DNA of 46,138 bases from Zygnema cylindricum (Eukaryota > Streptophyta > Zygnematophyceae > Zygnematales > Zygnemataceae). The stretch covers positions 115,459 to 161,596 of the forward strand of contig JBBHKE010002748.1 of assembly GCA_037447655.1 (NCBI GenBank), given 5' to 3'. Positions 1 through 10,650 of this stretch are shown here, piece by piece. Under the pieces are notes generated by a model. The model had not been told where the DNA came from and did no database searches. It saw only the letters and a program-made list of their open reading frames with translations. Made by a program: the position numbers and the translations under genes. Every line of letters begins with the position of its first letter. Position 1 is the stretch's first letter.

Positions 1-560
1 TTTGGGTAATATTGAGGTGTACTTGCTGTTAAAGAAACAGCAGTAGAAGAAGCTAAAGAATAAGTAAAAGTAAAAGCAGGAGAAGAGTAAGAGTAAGAGG
101 AAGAAGCAGAAGCAGAGGAAGAAGCAGAAGCAGAGGAAGAAGCAGAAGCAGAGAGGGAACAGAAGCTTAAGAGGAAGTAGAAGAAGGAGAGGAAGAAGAG
201 GAAGAAGAGGAAGAAGAAGATAGTTCTAGTGGTTTTAAAGCATCGCTAAGGAAAAAGAAAAAAGTTACAGAGACTATCCTGTGGTGCTGCAAAAATAATG
301 GAAAAAAAAAGGAGGAGAAGAAGAGGATGAGGACGAAGAAGAAGGAGAAGAAGAAGATGATAGAAGAAGAAGGAGAAGAAGGAGAAGAAGGAGAGGAAGA
401 AGATGAAGGAGAATTCGAAGACAAGGGAGAGACGAAGACGAAGAAGGAGACGAAGACGAAGAAGGAGACGAAGACGAAGAAGGAGAATGAGAATGAGAAG
501 AGGACGAAAATGAAAATGAATAAGAAATCGAAGAAGATGACGACAAAGAAATTGTCGTTC
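1..560. repeat. Purine-rich low-complexity tract with short tandem repeats
   Basis: The plus strand is almost purely A and G, built from GAAGAAG-type triplets. Two tandem blocks stand out: an 18-bp unit (GAGGAAGAAGCAGAAGCA type) repeated about three times near 95-155, and a 15-bp unit (GACGAAGACGAAGAAGGA type) repeated near 430-485. Open frames on both strands here (Glu/Lys-rich on plus, Ser/Phe-rich on minus) follow from the base composition. A coding acidic tail cannot be excluded, but nothing else supports it. Confidence 0.7.
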
Positions 561-1206
561 ATGTGGAGTTATAATGGGTTTAAAGTTGAATTTTTGTACG
601 AAAGTAGAAAATGTTGTCCAATTCTTTGATGATCTAGAGGATTCAGGAAAGGGAACATTGTTAGTGTCTTGTTATTACCAATTTTGTTTTGTGGTATCTT
701 TTTTTTTCTTTTCTTCGATTTTTTTTTTTTCTGTTGAAAGCCGCATTGGCTCATTCTTTTTTTTATGTGAAAAATATGTAACAATACGTTTGTCTATCCT
801 ATTTTTTTAATGAAAAAGTTTATTTCAAATGTATAAAAAGCTGTTATGGAGGTTCTCAAGTCGATAATTTCTTTGTAAATGGAATTTAAAATAAATGGTT
901 TTTCGTTTATTGTAATGATTTCCTTTTCCGTCTTGTTGTTGCTTCTTTTTCTTTTCATGTCTGTCTGTCTGTTTTTTGCATTTTTTTTAGGGCTTTTTTG
1001 AGGATTTTTTGGCTTTCTTTTTTTGTTTGGGTTGTTTATCTTAATATTTCGACATCATTTTTTTACTTTCCGTTTTCCCTTAGATCGGATAATTCCCAAA
1101 TTCTTCAATTTTCTCATTAATTTATTGTTTTTCTTGTCTTATTATGGAGTTATTCGTGGAATGGTTTACAGCACCACCCCTAATCGTTATTTGTGTTTTT
1201 GCCACT
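561..1206. other. Unassigned T-rich region
   Basis: This stretch is T-rich with long T runs. A short open frame starting near 574 reads plausibly as peptide for about 35 codons, but there are no splice signals or family resemblance to support it. An AATAAA-like motif sits near 890. I see no gene here. Confidence 0.5.
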
Positions 1207-1335
1207 AAAACATCTTTTCTCTGTACACACTTGCTGGATTGTTAATCGGAGAAGGCCAATAGGAAGGTGAAACTCTTGCTTTCTGGTAGTGTCGGATTGA
1301 TGATCCAACAAGTGTGGACGAAAGAAAGATGTTTT
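1207..1335. repeat. Foldback element with 34-bp inverted arms
   Basis: The left arm 1207-1240 (AAAACATCTTT...) and right arm 1302-1335 pair as an imperfect inverted repeat, about 27 of 34 positions. The outer 11 bases and an inner CACACTTG block match exactly. TA lies on both outer edges. The loop is about 60 bp. It resembles a small MITE, but no second copy is present in the window. Confidence 0.55.
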
Positions 1336-1550
1336 AAATGGAGAAATAAAACTTTGACCACTAATAATGACTAGCGGTGCAATTTTGCCAACATTTTGAA
1401 AACCGCGTAGGTGGCAGCCACGTCATCAAATAGGCCACTAATTTTATCCCACTTGGTTACTTGAAAGCAAATCTTGGTGAGATTTTGGTTAGGGCAAATG
1501 CCCATTGTAATAGAGAGGAAAGAAAATTTATTATCAAATTCGCGATGGTT

Positions 1551-2892
1551 AAACCATCTGAGTACAAAACGTGATTGAAATGGAAAATTGTTCACTACCA
1601 TTAAAGGCTACAGCTAGAAAAACCCAAAAGTAAGAAAAAAAACTAAACTAGCTACGCAACACTAAAAGCAAAAAACAAATACCAAAACCAAACTACAAGA
1701 GCATTAAAAACCACGCTATAAACAAACTTTAAAGGAGAAACGAGGCAATCTGCACAAAACCTCAAACAAATTCACATTGAAGTTCGGAACGACAAATTTA
1801 TCAATGTGCACCAGATGGCACGGAGGTAAATCCCGCAGTCCACGACTATCGGTCACCACCGTGCTTTGTCGGATAAGGGCCGATGCTTGATACCATTGAA
1901 GCGAGTCAAAGATACGTAGGCGGTAAAAAGCAGACATGAGAGTTGGGGAAGGGCTACCAAGTCTTCTAACTTTGAAAAACCACCGAGCGCAATCACGGAT
2001 GAAGTTGTCAAAAGACGAGAACAAGGTCCAAGATATCTCCACAACAAATGGTATGAAGTTGTCGACCGAGTCTCGGTGAGCGTAATTGTGTTCTTTAGAG
2101 GCGGTTGCATCTCGAGCCACAACACCCATATATAATGTCGTACTCGTGAAAACATTGGACCCCGTAGGGTCGGTGAGAACTACATCCCCAAACGTTCTCT
2201 CCGCGCCTCAAGGAGGTTCCTAAAATTGGTGGCGACTACATTGTCGCTGATATGTTCTTGCACCCAAGAACGACTACTGGTTATTAGGGAAGAGAATGGA
2301 GGAACGACATCTTGGGCCACGGTCGGTAGAAGTAGACGAGTAAATAACGATTGCTAAAAGATAACGAGCCTTCGTCGACGGTAGCGATCACATGTGCCAA
2401 GATAGGATTGTCCTCCACCACAAACCTCAAACTAATGATAGATGACACTAGAGCCCAACTACCCAAGTTAGCGGCTAGCGTGGTGGTGGTTGTGGAAAGC
2501 AGATGAAGAACCTTGAAAGTGACTTGTAAAGCAGATTGTCAATGAGCAAGCCATTCCGAATCATCAAATATACCATGCCTGACAAAAGGATGAAAAATAG
2601 CAAAGAGACAATTATCAAAATCTGAAAGTGAGAAAAGGAAAGGAGAACTATGATGTAGAGTGCGAGCCAAGTACAAAGGTCGTTGCGCAAAACAACGAAA
2701 AAAAAAACCAAAAGCCACTTGGGAATATGACATTTTTGGAAGGTCCTCAGAGCAGTAAAGGCCATCTAAAATGGCATCCATTACAAACAAGTGAACAAAA
2801 TTAGGGGCGCCAATCGGGGAACCTAACATCCTTAAACCCTCTTGAGGTGTACAAACACAAAAGTCGGTAGGAAGAGGGAAATCTTGTGGCAA
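1551..2892 (-). pseudogene. Decayed non-LTR retrotransposon, C-terminal half and 3' UTR remnant
   Basis: On the minus strand, 2892-2539 encodes a reverse-transcriptase thumb-like region (TPQEGLRMLGSPIG, then AFGFFFRCFAQRPLYLARTL). Farther on, 2466-2284 and 2129-1716 encode the C-terminal part (VVARDA...HNYAHRD, later CARWFFKVRRLGSP). Each block aligns by eye with the copy at 40724-44310, so both are one family. A shared non-coding motif (TTAAACCATCTGAGT near 1555) matches the 3' region of the other copy near 40840. Frames change several times, so it is dead. The reverse-transcriptase core lies on the other side of copia-1, at 8803-9500. Confidence 0.7.
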
Positions 2893-2897
2893 GCCTG
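2893..2897. other. Target site duplication of copia-1 (left copy)
   Basis: GCCTG directly precedes the first LTR, and the same five bases follow the second LTR at 8798-8802. Five bases is the usual size for Ty1/copia integration. Removing one copy plus the element leaves the interrupted minus-strand non-LTR reading frame continuous. Confidence 0.92.
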
Positions 2898-3940
2898 TGT
2901 AGAAACTAATGGTTTTATTAGTATTTTCTAGGTCTAAATAGAAATATAGAAAGAAGCCGAGGCAGTCTACCTCTAACTTCTCTCTCCAAATCTCAAACTT
3001 GTCGCAGTCACTGAGAAATTGGAGAGGAAGCTAGAGCCATGGCTACCTTGGCTATCCTGAGGTTTACGGGAATTTTATACTAGGGTTTATTTATTTATTT
3101 AAAAGGAATGTGCCGGCGGCAGGATTTGATCCTTGTACCTACAGGCCGGCAGACAGGAAATAGCCGGTAGCCTTAGCCGTTAGATCTAGCAGTAGTATTA
3201 CGTGATATATAGTTTGATAATTATATAAATTACAATACGTACGATAATTCATTTAACTGTTACGATTTACGGGATGCATAGATCCGGTACGAATGACAGT
3301 ACGGATAACGAATCAATACCGCGCATTTGTTTCGGAAGTGAAATAAATACCGCGCATGTATTTATTACGGCCACGATTAAATCTGAATTTAATCGGACGG
3401 CCGGGATTAGCGCCGAGATCACGGAGGAAGATTTCGGCGGTTTGTGGCCATCGCCACATCGGATGACGCGTGGCGAAATTCCGTTGGATCGTGGAATCTC
3501 CGGAGATTATGGCACCGAATCCGGATTTGACATGTGTCGACATTTTGGCCATGTCGTACAATGTCCGTACATAAAGTACACCGGCGGCTGTACTTTTACG
3601 TACGGAACTCAATTCTGATTGGTTCCGTACATCAGTAGATAGAGTCTGTGAGAGAGATAGGACTTAGAAAAAATTAGAAGATAGGACCCCCTCTCCCAGA
3701 GAGCTTCTGTACAAAAGGTCAACTTTGACCCCCCATAACTTACTGCTCAGGGGAGCAAATTCAAAGATTCTTTTTGCTACCGACTCAGGGGAGTCTTGTC
3801 TTCACAGGGGTAAAGTTGGTCAGCGTTTTTGTCTGCCAGGGTGGCAGTTATTTTTGCTTAAACACAAAGGGGTCAGGATTATCCTAGAGGCTTCTTGGAA
3901 GCTGTCCACTCTGAGGACTTATGGAGGTCTCAGAGTTACA
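2898..3940 (+). repeat. 5' LTR of copia-1
   Basis: This 1043-bp terminal repeat has TG...CA ends. The part near 3230-3640 is unusually rich in GTAC motifs (CCGTAC, CGTACG), roughly ten in 480 bp, and is probably the U3 promoter region. A 114-codon open frame at 3274-3618 occurs in both LTRs and is regarded as chance. On the minus strand near 3112-3190 there is a tRNA-like B-box (GGATCAAATCC) at the end of a GC-rich stretch. Confidence 0.93.
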
Positions 3941-5033
3941 GGTTATGGGCCCACCCTCTAGGGTACCAATCTTTAATGGAACTGGCTTCATATACTGGGA
4001 AAGTATGATGATAGGAGCTCTATGCGAAAAAAGGTTTTGGGGGATAGTGAGTGGACGATTGGGGCGTCCATCAAGTCTTGGAATTCCTCCAGGGTTTGGA
4101 GGAAGCAGATTCACCAGGAAAGAGGATTCACCTTCAACGGAGGAAACAAAGGAAGGAGAGGTGGTGGACAAAGGAAAGGAGAAGGAGGCGACCACACCAA
4201 TAGCAACTGGTTTAGCATTCATGTCACCTATTCCGAGGAACGAGGAGAATGATACTGAAACCTGGGACTTCAACAATATGGCGGCAAAGCACTTCATCCT
4301 ACGCCATCTCACTCAAGGACTTGCATGACCTCATTTGCAGGTAGAAAGGGCATCCGATCTTTGGATGGCCCTTATAGAGATGTACCGAAGTGGTACGATT
4401 CAGCAACAACAGTTGGCTGATCAGAAAGTTAAGGAGTATGTATACAAAGGGGGAAATATGTTGGATTTTTGCAATGAGCTTGCTACACTCTTCATGGAGC
4501 TACAGAGTGCGGGAAAAGATTTGAGTGAAAAAGAAAAGGTTAACTGTTTACTGATGAAGTTACCTGATGAGTTCGTGAACATAGTTTACCGTGTGCAGGA
4601 CTTGCCTGACTCAAGGTGGATATGGAACTCAGTGGTAGGAATGATTCTCGTTCAAGAGAATACAATTGAGATCCGAAGGGGAGGAAAGAGTGGCCAAGCC
4701 TTGGCAACAGCGACTGATTGGAGGAACAGGGATTCCCGAAAACCGGTCGGAAACTATGGGGGTAGGGAGCAGAAAAAACCGGCCGATGAGTTCGAACCAA
4801 GGGCTCCCAAAGGACTATGTCATTTTTGTAAGAAACCGGGGCACTATATGGCAGAGTGCACTAAGCTAACCGAGCTTCGGTTAAAGGAGGGGCAGACCGG
4901 TGGTACCTCGAGAGGAAAGAAAAAGGCCCTTGTCACACAGGTACTTGAGGCTGAATCCGAGGACGAGGACGATGAGCTCCTTTTGAGATGGGAGTGGTGG
5001 AAGGGATTCAGTTCAGTGAGAGTGATGATATAA
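3921..5033 (+). pseudogene. gag: copia-1 gag, interrupted by a stop codon
   Basis: The frame encodes a copia nucleocapsid precursor that packages element RNA. The usable start is probably ATG at 3945, just after the LTR (MGPPSRVPIFNGTGFIYW), giving the typical N-terminal motif followed by the UBN2-like helical region. The frame is broken by TGA at 4326-4328 and continues in the same frame from 4335. A CCHC zinc knuckle (CHFCKKPGHYMAEC) lies near 4818-4860, followed by a basic then very acidic tail. Where a protease with DSG/DTG should begin, the frame runs into sequence from the integrase region, so protease is absent. Confidence 0.85.
3941..3955 (+). promoter_or_regulatory. Position of the copia-1 primer binding site
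   Basis: The bases right after the 5' LTR (GGTTATGGGCCCACC) occupy the place where a tRNA primes reverse transcription. They do not match the initiator-Met site TGGTATCAGAGC used by many plant copia elements. The tRNA cannot be assigned here, and the sequence also contains the likely gag start codon. Confidence 0.4.
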
Positions 5034-7741
5034 GTGATTGTAGTGGATGTGCTCAAGGTAAAGCACACAGATTACCCTTTCCTAAGTCAGCCACCTATAA
5101 GGGAGAAAAAATTCTAGATCTAGTACACACAGATATTTGGGGACCGGCTAAAGTGCCCTCACCGGGGGGGAAGAGATTTATGATGACTATAACTGATGAT
5201 TGGTCTCGGTATTCCCGGGTATATTTTTTGAAAAACAAGTCCGAAGCTGAGGATTGTTTTAGACAATATAAAGCATGGAGCGAAAAACTCCATGAAACTC
5301 CAATCAAGAGAGTAAGGAGTGACAATGGTGGAGAGTATACTTCTAACCAGTTTGAGGATTTTTTGAGGGAAGATGGGGTTCAACACCAAAAGACAGTTCC
5401 AGAAAATCCTGAACAGAATGGGGTAGCCGAGAGGTTAAATAGAACACTAAGTGATAGTGCTAGAAGTATGTTGTCAGATAAAAGGATAGGGAAAAGGTTT
5501 TGGGCAGAAGCAATGAACTGTGCTAATTACCTCAAGAATAGAGTTCTTACTTCAGCTATAAAAGATCAAACACCTTATGAGAGATGGACAGGCCGGAAAC
5601 CAGACATATCTCACTTAAAGGTTTTCGGCAGTCAAGTGTTCAGTCTAGATACTGATCGGTCAAATTGGAAGCTAGATCCTAAAGGAAAACCAGGATACTT
5701 ATTAGGATATGATGAAGATGTTAACGGATATAGAGTTTATGATCTAAAAAGGGAAGATATAATCTTAGTAAAGCATCTAGTAGTTATGGATGAAGGAAAG
5801 TCTGTAGATCCCTTCAAATATACGAAGTCAGTAAAAATCAGATTTGAGTCAGAAAATTCCGATGACTTTGAGCTTCCTAACTATCCAGGTTTTAGAGAAG
5901 ATGACATTCTTGCAGGTACAAATCAGACCGAAAAGGACCCGGCTGTGGAAACTCCAGTGACAACTCTACTCGAAGCGGAAGACGTGGTGGAAATTGATTC
6001 GGAATCAAGGGATAGGGGAGAAGTCGAGTTTGTTCGAAAGAATCCACGAAAACCATCTATTCCGGCCTCAGATTTTGAGGGGGGGAGGAGAAGTAGCAAA
6101 AGACTGCAAGAAAAACAGGTTAATAACAAGGTAACTAAACTATCTCATCAAGATGAACCTCAAACTTATGGAGAGGCGATGACTTGTCCAGAAAGAAACC
6201 GGTGGAAGACAGCCATCAATGAGGAGATGGCTTCAATCATGGCAGCCGATACTTGGGAGCTGGTGGACTGTCCACCTAACCGAAAACCAATCGGTTGTAA
6301 GTGGGTTTTCAAACTAAAACTGAACCCAGATAACACAATCGAGCGCTACAAGGCCAGATTAGTGGCAAAGGGATTTACACAAAAGGAAGGAATTGACTAC
6401 GAGGAAACCTTTGCTCCGGTGGTCAGATTTCCCTCCGTCCGCATACTTCTCAGTTTAGCGGCGGCGGAAAACATGGAAGTGCACCAGATGGACATAAAAA
6501 CAGCCTTTTTGCATGGAGAATTGGAAGAGGAGATCTTCATGCGACAACCCGAAGGGTTTGTGGAAGAAGGAGAGGAGAGTAAGGTATGCCGGCTGATTAA
6601 ATCTCTTTATGGTTTGAAACAGGCACCTCGACAATGGAATAAGAAGCTTGATGAGTTTCTTACCGGTCTGGGATATATTCGGATCAGCTCAGATCACTCA
6701 ATCTATGTTTTCGAAGATGAGGAAGGTTTGATATTTATTGCAATTTATGTTGATGATTTGCTTGTATTAAGTAAATCAATGGAAAAAATTAACAAACTGA
6801 AAACCGATCTTAAGGGGAGATTTGAAATGAAGGATATGGGAGAAGCAAGATATATTTTGGGAATTCAAGTAGAGAGAGACCGAAAAAGGAAAATTATAAG
6901 ATTGACTCAAAAAGAAGCAATAGGGAACATGCTTGAAAAATTTCAAATGGATAAAGCTAATAGTTGTACAACTCCAATGGAGTTGAAGAAGGGAAGTGAG
7001 GGGAGTGAGGAAGAAGGAGTCATAGTCTTAGACGAGGAATTATCTCATGATGAACAGAAGTTCATGCAGACTATTCCTTACAGGCAAGTAGTGGGAAGTC
7101 TAATCTATTTTATGAATTGTACCCGGCCGGATTTAGCTGCAGCTGTAGGAGTGCTGAGTAGAAGTCTAAATGCTCCCACTAAGAAGGATTGGGAGGCACC
7201 TAAGAGAGTCCTTAGATACTTGGTAGGAACTAGAGATCTATGGTTGCATTTGGGTGGGGAGAATACTGACATCACTACTTGGAGTGATGCCAGTTATGGT
7301 GATGCTCCGATGAGGAGATGTACTTCTGGATATGTATTATATGTGGGTGATGGGGCTTGCTGTTGGAGTAGCAAACAGCAAAAGGTTATTGCTCAGTCCA
7401 CCATGGAGGCTGAGTATATGGCCTCTTGCTCTGCTGTAAAAGAATTGATGTGGGTCAAGTCTTTGCTTGGTGAGCTTGGTCACCTTAATAGTGGTGTGCA
7501 GAAAATATTTTGTGATAATCAGGCAGCAATCGCTATCTCTGCCAATCCTAAACACCATTTTAAAGCCAAACACATGGACATCAGACTCAGTTTTGTTAGA
7601 GAGAAAGTAGAAAACAAAATAATCAGTTTAGAGTACAGACCAGATAGTGAGATGGTAGCAGATATGATGACCAAACCTGTGCCTTCCCCTAAGCTAATTT
7701 TTTGCAGGGAGAAGTGTGGTCTGAAATTAAAGATTGACTAG
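4988..7741 (+). CDS. pol: copia-1 pol remnant: integrase, reverse transcriptase, RNase H
   Basis: This open frame of 917 codons encodes the polymerase part of a Ty1/copia polyprotein. It begins after an internal deletion, so only the CC half of the integrase zinc finger remains (CSGCAQGKA, residues 18-26). The integrase core shows D49, D112 and E148 with D,D(35)E spacing. The RVT_2-type reverse transcriptase starts near residue 415 (TWELVDCPPNRKPIGCKWVF) and contains the catalytic YVDD at 587-590. RNase H follows with SDASYGD, MEAEYMA and CDNQAAIA blocks and a C-terminal KHMDIR motif. The frame stops at 7739-7741, next to the polypurine tract. Without protease and intact gag it would need trans help to move. 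Confidence 0.92.
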   Translation: MGVVEGIQFSESDDISDCSGCAQGKAHRLPFPKSATYKGEKILDLVHTDIWGPAKVPSPGGKRFMMTITDDWSRYSRVYFLKNKSEAEDCFRQYKAWSEKLHETPIKRVRSDNGGEYTSNQFEDFLREDGVQHQKTVPENPEQNGVAERLNRTLSDSARSMLSDKRIGKRFWAEAMNCANYLKNRVLTSAIKDQTPYERWTGRKPDISHLKVFGSQVFSLDTDRSNWKLDPKGKPGYLLGYDEDVNGYRVYDLKREDIILVKHLVVMDEGKSVDPFKYTKSVKIRFESENSDDFELPNYPGFREDDILAGTNQTEKDPAVETPVTTLLEAEDVVEIDSESRDRGEVEFVRKNPRKPSIPASDFEGGRRSSKRLQEKQVNNKVTKLSHQDEPQTYGEAMTCPERNRWKTAINEEMASIMAADTWELVDCPPNRKPIGCKWVFKLKLNPDNTIERYKARLVAKGFTQKEGIDYEETFAPVVRFPSVRILLSLAAAENMEVHQMDIKTAFLHGELEEEIFMRQPEGFVEEGEESKVCRLIKSLYGLKQAPRQWNKKLDEFLTGLGYIRISSDHSIYVFEDEEGLIFIAIYVDDLLVLSKSMEKINKLKTDLKGRFEMKDMGEARYILGIQVERDRKRKIIRLTQKEAIGNMLEKFQMDKANSCTTPMELKKGSEGSEEEGVIVLDEELSHDEQKFMQTIPYRQVVGSLIYFMNCTRPDLAAAVGVLSRSLNAPTKKDWEAPKRVLRYLVGTRDLWLHLGGENTDITTWSDASYGDAPMRRCTSGYVLYVGDGACCWSSKQQKVIAQSTMEAEYMASCSAVKELMWVKSLLGELGHLNSGVQKIFCDNQAAIAISANPKHHFKAKHMDIRLSFVREKVENKIISLEYRPDSEMVADMMTKPVPSPKLIFCREKCGLKLKID

Positions 7742-7754
7742 AAAATAAGGGTAG
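7742..7754 (+). promoter_or_regulatory. Polypurine tract of copia-1
   Basis: AAAATAAGGGTAG lies between the pol stop codon and the TG of the 3' LTR. It is the expected primer for plus-strand DNA synthesis in LTR elements. Confidence 0.75.
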
Positions 7755-8797
7755 TGTAGAAACTAATGGTTTTATTAGTATTTTCTAGGTCTAAATAGAA
7801 ATATAGAAAGAAGCCGAGGCAGTCTACCTCTAACTTCTCTCTCCAAATCTCAAACTTGTCGCAGTCACTGAGAAATTGGAGAGGAAGCTAGAGCCATGGC
7901 TACCTTGGCTATCCTGAGGTTTACGGGAATTTTATACTAGGGTTTATTTATTTATTTAAAAGGAATGTGCCGGCGGCAGGATTTGATCCTTGTACCTACC
8001 GGCCGGCAGACAGGAAATAGCCGGTAGCCTTAGCCGTTAGATCTAGCAGTAGTATTACGTGATATATAGTTTGATAATTATATAAATTACAATACGTACG
8101 ATAATTCATTTAACTGTTACGATTTACGGGATGCATAGATCCGGTACGAATGACAGTACGGATTACGAATCAATACCGCGCATTTGTTTCGGAAGTGAAA
8201 TAAATACCGCGCATGTATTCATTACGGCCACGATTAAATCTGAATTTAATCGGACGGCCGGGATTAGCGCCGAGATCACGGAGGAAGATTTCGGCGGTTT
8301 GTGGCCATCGCCACATCGGATGACGCGTGGCGAAATTCCGTTGGATCGTAGAATCTCCGGAGATCATGGCACCGAATCCGGATTTGACATGTGTCGACAT
8401 TTTGGCCATGTCGTACAATGTCCGTACATAAAGTACACCGGCGGCTGTACTTTTACGTACGGAACTCAATTCTGATTGGTTCCGTACATCAGTAGATAGA
8501 GTCTGTGAGAGAGATAGGACTTAGAAAAAATTAGAAGATAGGACCCCCTCTCCCAGAGAGCTTCTGTACAAAAGGTCAACTTTGACCCCCCATAACTTAC
8601 TGCTCAGGGGAGCAAATTCAGAGATTCTTTTTGCTATCGACTCAGGGGAGTCTTGTCTTCACAGGGGTGAAGTTGGTCAGCGTTTTTGTCTGCCAGGGTG
8701 GCAGTTATTTTTGCTTAAACACAAAGGGGTCAAGATTATCCTAGAGGCTTCTTGGAAGCTGTCCACTCTGAGGACTTATGGAGGTCTCAGAGTTACA
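7755..8797 (+). repeat. 3' LTR of copia-1
   Basis: It has the same length as the 5' LTR (1043 bp), with no indels seen and about nine substitutions, mostly transitions. The divergence of about 0.9% indicates an insertion much younger than the surrounding non-LTR remnant. It is followed by GCCTG at 8798-8802, the right target duplication. Confidence 0.93.
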
Positions 8798-8802
8798 GCC
8801 TG

Positions 8803-10650
8803 TACTTGAGGATGCAACACATTTAGGGACTATCAAAGACAACTTTATTTTTGAAAGTTGCTCAAAAAAATGGTGGAAGGTCGGAACAACTTGGTCTCGC
8901 GGAACAATGATATGCGTATCATCTACCACCAAAGGGAACAAACAACTTCGAAAAGCGGTAGCGGATGCTTTTAAGGCTTGTATGTGGGCGAGAGCAAGCA
9001 AAGGGGCCCCCAGAGGGTCGCCTTGAGGAGTACCAATAACATAGTCGAAAGTGGCAACATCTCCTACGGGGCCACCAAGGGAATACAAAAGAGAGCTAGA
9101 GGTGGAGTAGAAAGTGTGAACAAAAGCAAAAAGTTAGTTGATGGAAGAGGGAGGCGTGTCTGACTCGCAAAAATGGCATTACGATCAACAATGTTGAAAG
9201 AATTAGAAATGTTAACTTAGAGAACGACCCAATATAGGTGCAAGTCCATTTTCGCGCGTAAACCATGGACGACTACCTCACGACCACCTTGCGTTGCGAC
9301 ACCAAATTGATATGGGAAAAAGTAATCGTGGGAAGCCCCTTGAAGTTGTAAACACATTGATCGAGCCACAAGACGATATATGACCCCCCCCACACAACGA
9401 TATGTCGAACACCATCGATAGGCTTTGTGACTGCAACAAGGTGTGTTGTTGGGAAAAGGGTTCTATAGGGGATGGCACGTTTTTTCGAGCACATTAGAAG
9501 CCACTTCTAATGCATTTTTTAGGGGGAAAACATCACCCAAAAGCTCATACACCTTACTAAAAGGTCCCCTATCGAGAGATAAGGAGACCAGACCAAAGTT
9601 TAAACGAAGTATTTAGGTGAAGCTCAGAAGGGCATGCAGGTTGTGGAGGCAAGAAGTGGAGCTTGGCATCGAAGAGGAGTCACAGAAGGGAAATCACTTT
9701 GGTTGTATGCTCTTGCTGAAGAGATTCCCAATCCCCACGAAAGAATCATTGACATATAGAACATGTTGAACGTGTTGCACGTGCCTCACTAACACCCCCA
9801 TATGAGGGTAAGAATAAAAACTAGAGTGGAAACAAGTGGAAGAAGTGTCAAGCCGTCTATTATTGACGTCATCATCTAGAAGACTAAGGGGGAAACAAAA
9901 AGCTGCTTGGAAGGCTTCTCGGAGATGAGAAGGAATGCAAGAGTAACGATGAGGCTAAGGGTAACCGAGATGGTAACAACCCAGCACGTTAAGCTTACGG
10001 ATGAACATTGTTGTGAAAGGGGTGTCTTGGAATGGGGGGATTGTTAAAAGGAGGCCCGCATTCGGAATATGAAAGAGCAAAAGAAGCCCCTGGACAAGAT
10101 CTCATATGTCTCGCTAAATCGGCGCTGACAACGTAAAGCTACCTACATCCCACAGAAGGAATTCGAGAAATCAGAGCAGTTGAGGAAGGGTGAGGGGTAG
10201 GAGGAGGAATTGGAGAGGGAGATGTAATAGATGAGGTGTGGGAGGATTACTAGGTGGAGAGGTTGGCTCGGTTGGGGGAACTAGCGTGGGAGGGGTTAGA
10301 GAAGGAGTGGTTGAACATGTGACGTATAGTGGTTGTGGAATGGGAGAGTTTAGCACGAGGGCCTAAGAGAAAGTGTTAGATGGCTCTCGACGATGAGGGA
10401 GAAAACAACGAGGTGTAGATATAAAGAGGGGATTGTGCATCACATATTGGGAAGAGGGAATGAGGTTGGGGGAAGCGTTGGTCAGAGGGTTGGGGAGAGA
10501 GATGAGGTGGGGATGTTACAGTGGTTAGTCGAGGAGCCGACACATGAGGGTGAGACGACCCTGAGGAGGAGTGACGTAGTCAAAAACGTGTGGGAGATGA
10601 CGGGGAAGGGGATCGTGATGTCCACAGTTTTTGATGGGCCATAAGGAGAG
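8803..10650 (-). pseudogene. Decayed non-LTR retrotransposon, reverse transcriptase and N-terminal half
   Basis: This is the continuation of the element at 1551-2892 across the copia-1 insertion. On the minus strand, 9088-8803 holds reverse-transcriptase motif B (TPQGDPLGAPLLALAH) and a motif C-like VDDTHIIV. The stretch 9494-9273 holds the preceding VAVTKPIDGVRHIVV motif. Near 9790-9600 a stretch with FFRGDWESLQQEH matches FLRGDWQALHAEH of the copy at 43500-43820. The region 10356-10171 is Pro/Ser/Thr-rich, like the N-terminal tail. The frame is broken many times. The 5' limit near 10650 is a guess. Confidence 0.62.

Larger units (their letters stand above)
2898..8797 (+). mobile_element. 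Ty1/copia LTR retrotransposon (copia-1), young, defective
   Basis: This 5.9-kb element has two 1043-bp LTRs that begin TGTAGAAAC and end GAGTTACA, a 5-bp target duplication, a gag region, and a pol region in the copia order integrase, reverse transcriptase, RNase H. The two LTRs differ at about 9 positions by eye, so insertion is recent. It is not autonomous: an in-frame TGA at 4326-4328 cuts gag, and the protease plus the first part of the pre-integrase zinc domain are missing between about 4980 and 4990, with a frame change at the junction. It sits inside a minus-strand non-LTR retrotransposon. Confidence 0.95.

Noticed and set aside
327-629. Glu/Lys-rich 100-codon frame on plus, Ser-rich frames on minus
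   Set aside because: They result from the GAAGAAG-type low-complexity tract; no start context, introns or family resemblance.
574-810. 78-codon frame starting MGLKLNFCTKVENVV
   Set aside because: The first third looks peptide-like but the rest is translated T runs; no splice or family support.
3274-3618. 114-codon frame inside the 5' LTR (and its twin at 8131-8475)
   Set aside because: It lies in non-coding LTR U3 sequence; presence in both LTRs reflects element duplication, not selection.
9273-9494. Independent small gene on minus
   Set aside because: Its motif (VAVTKPIDGVRHIVV) belongs to the reverse transcriptase of the decayed non-LTR element.
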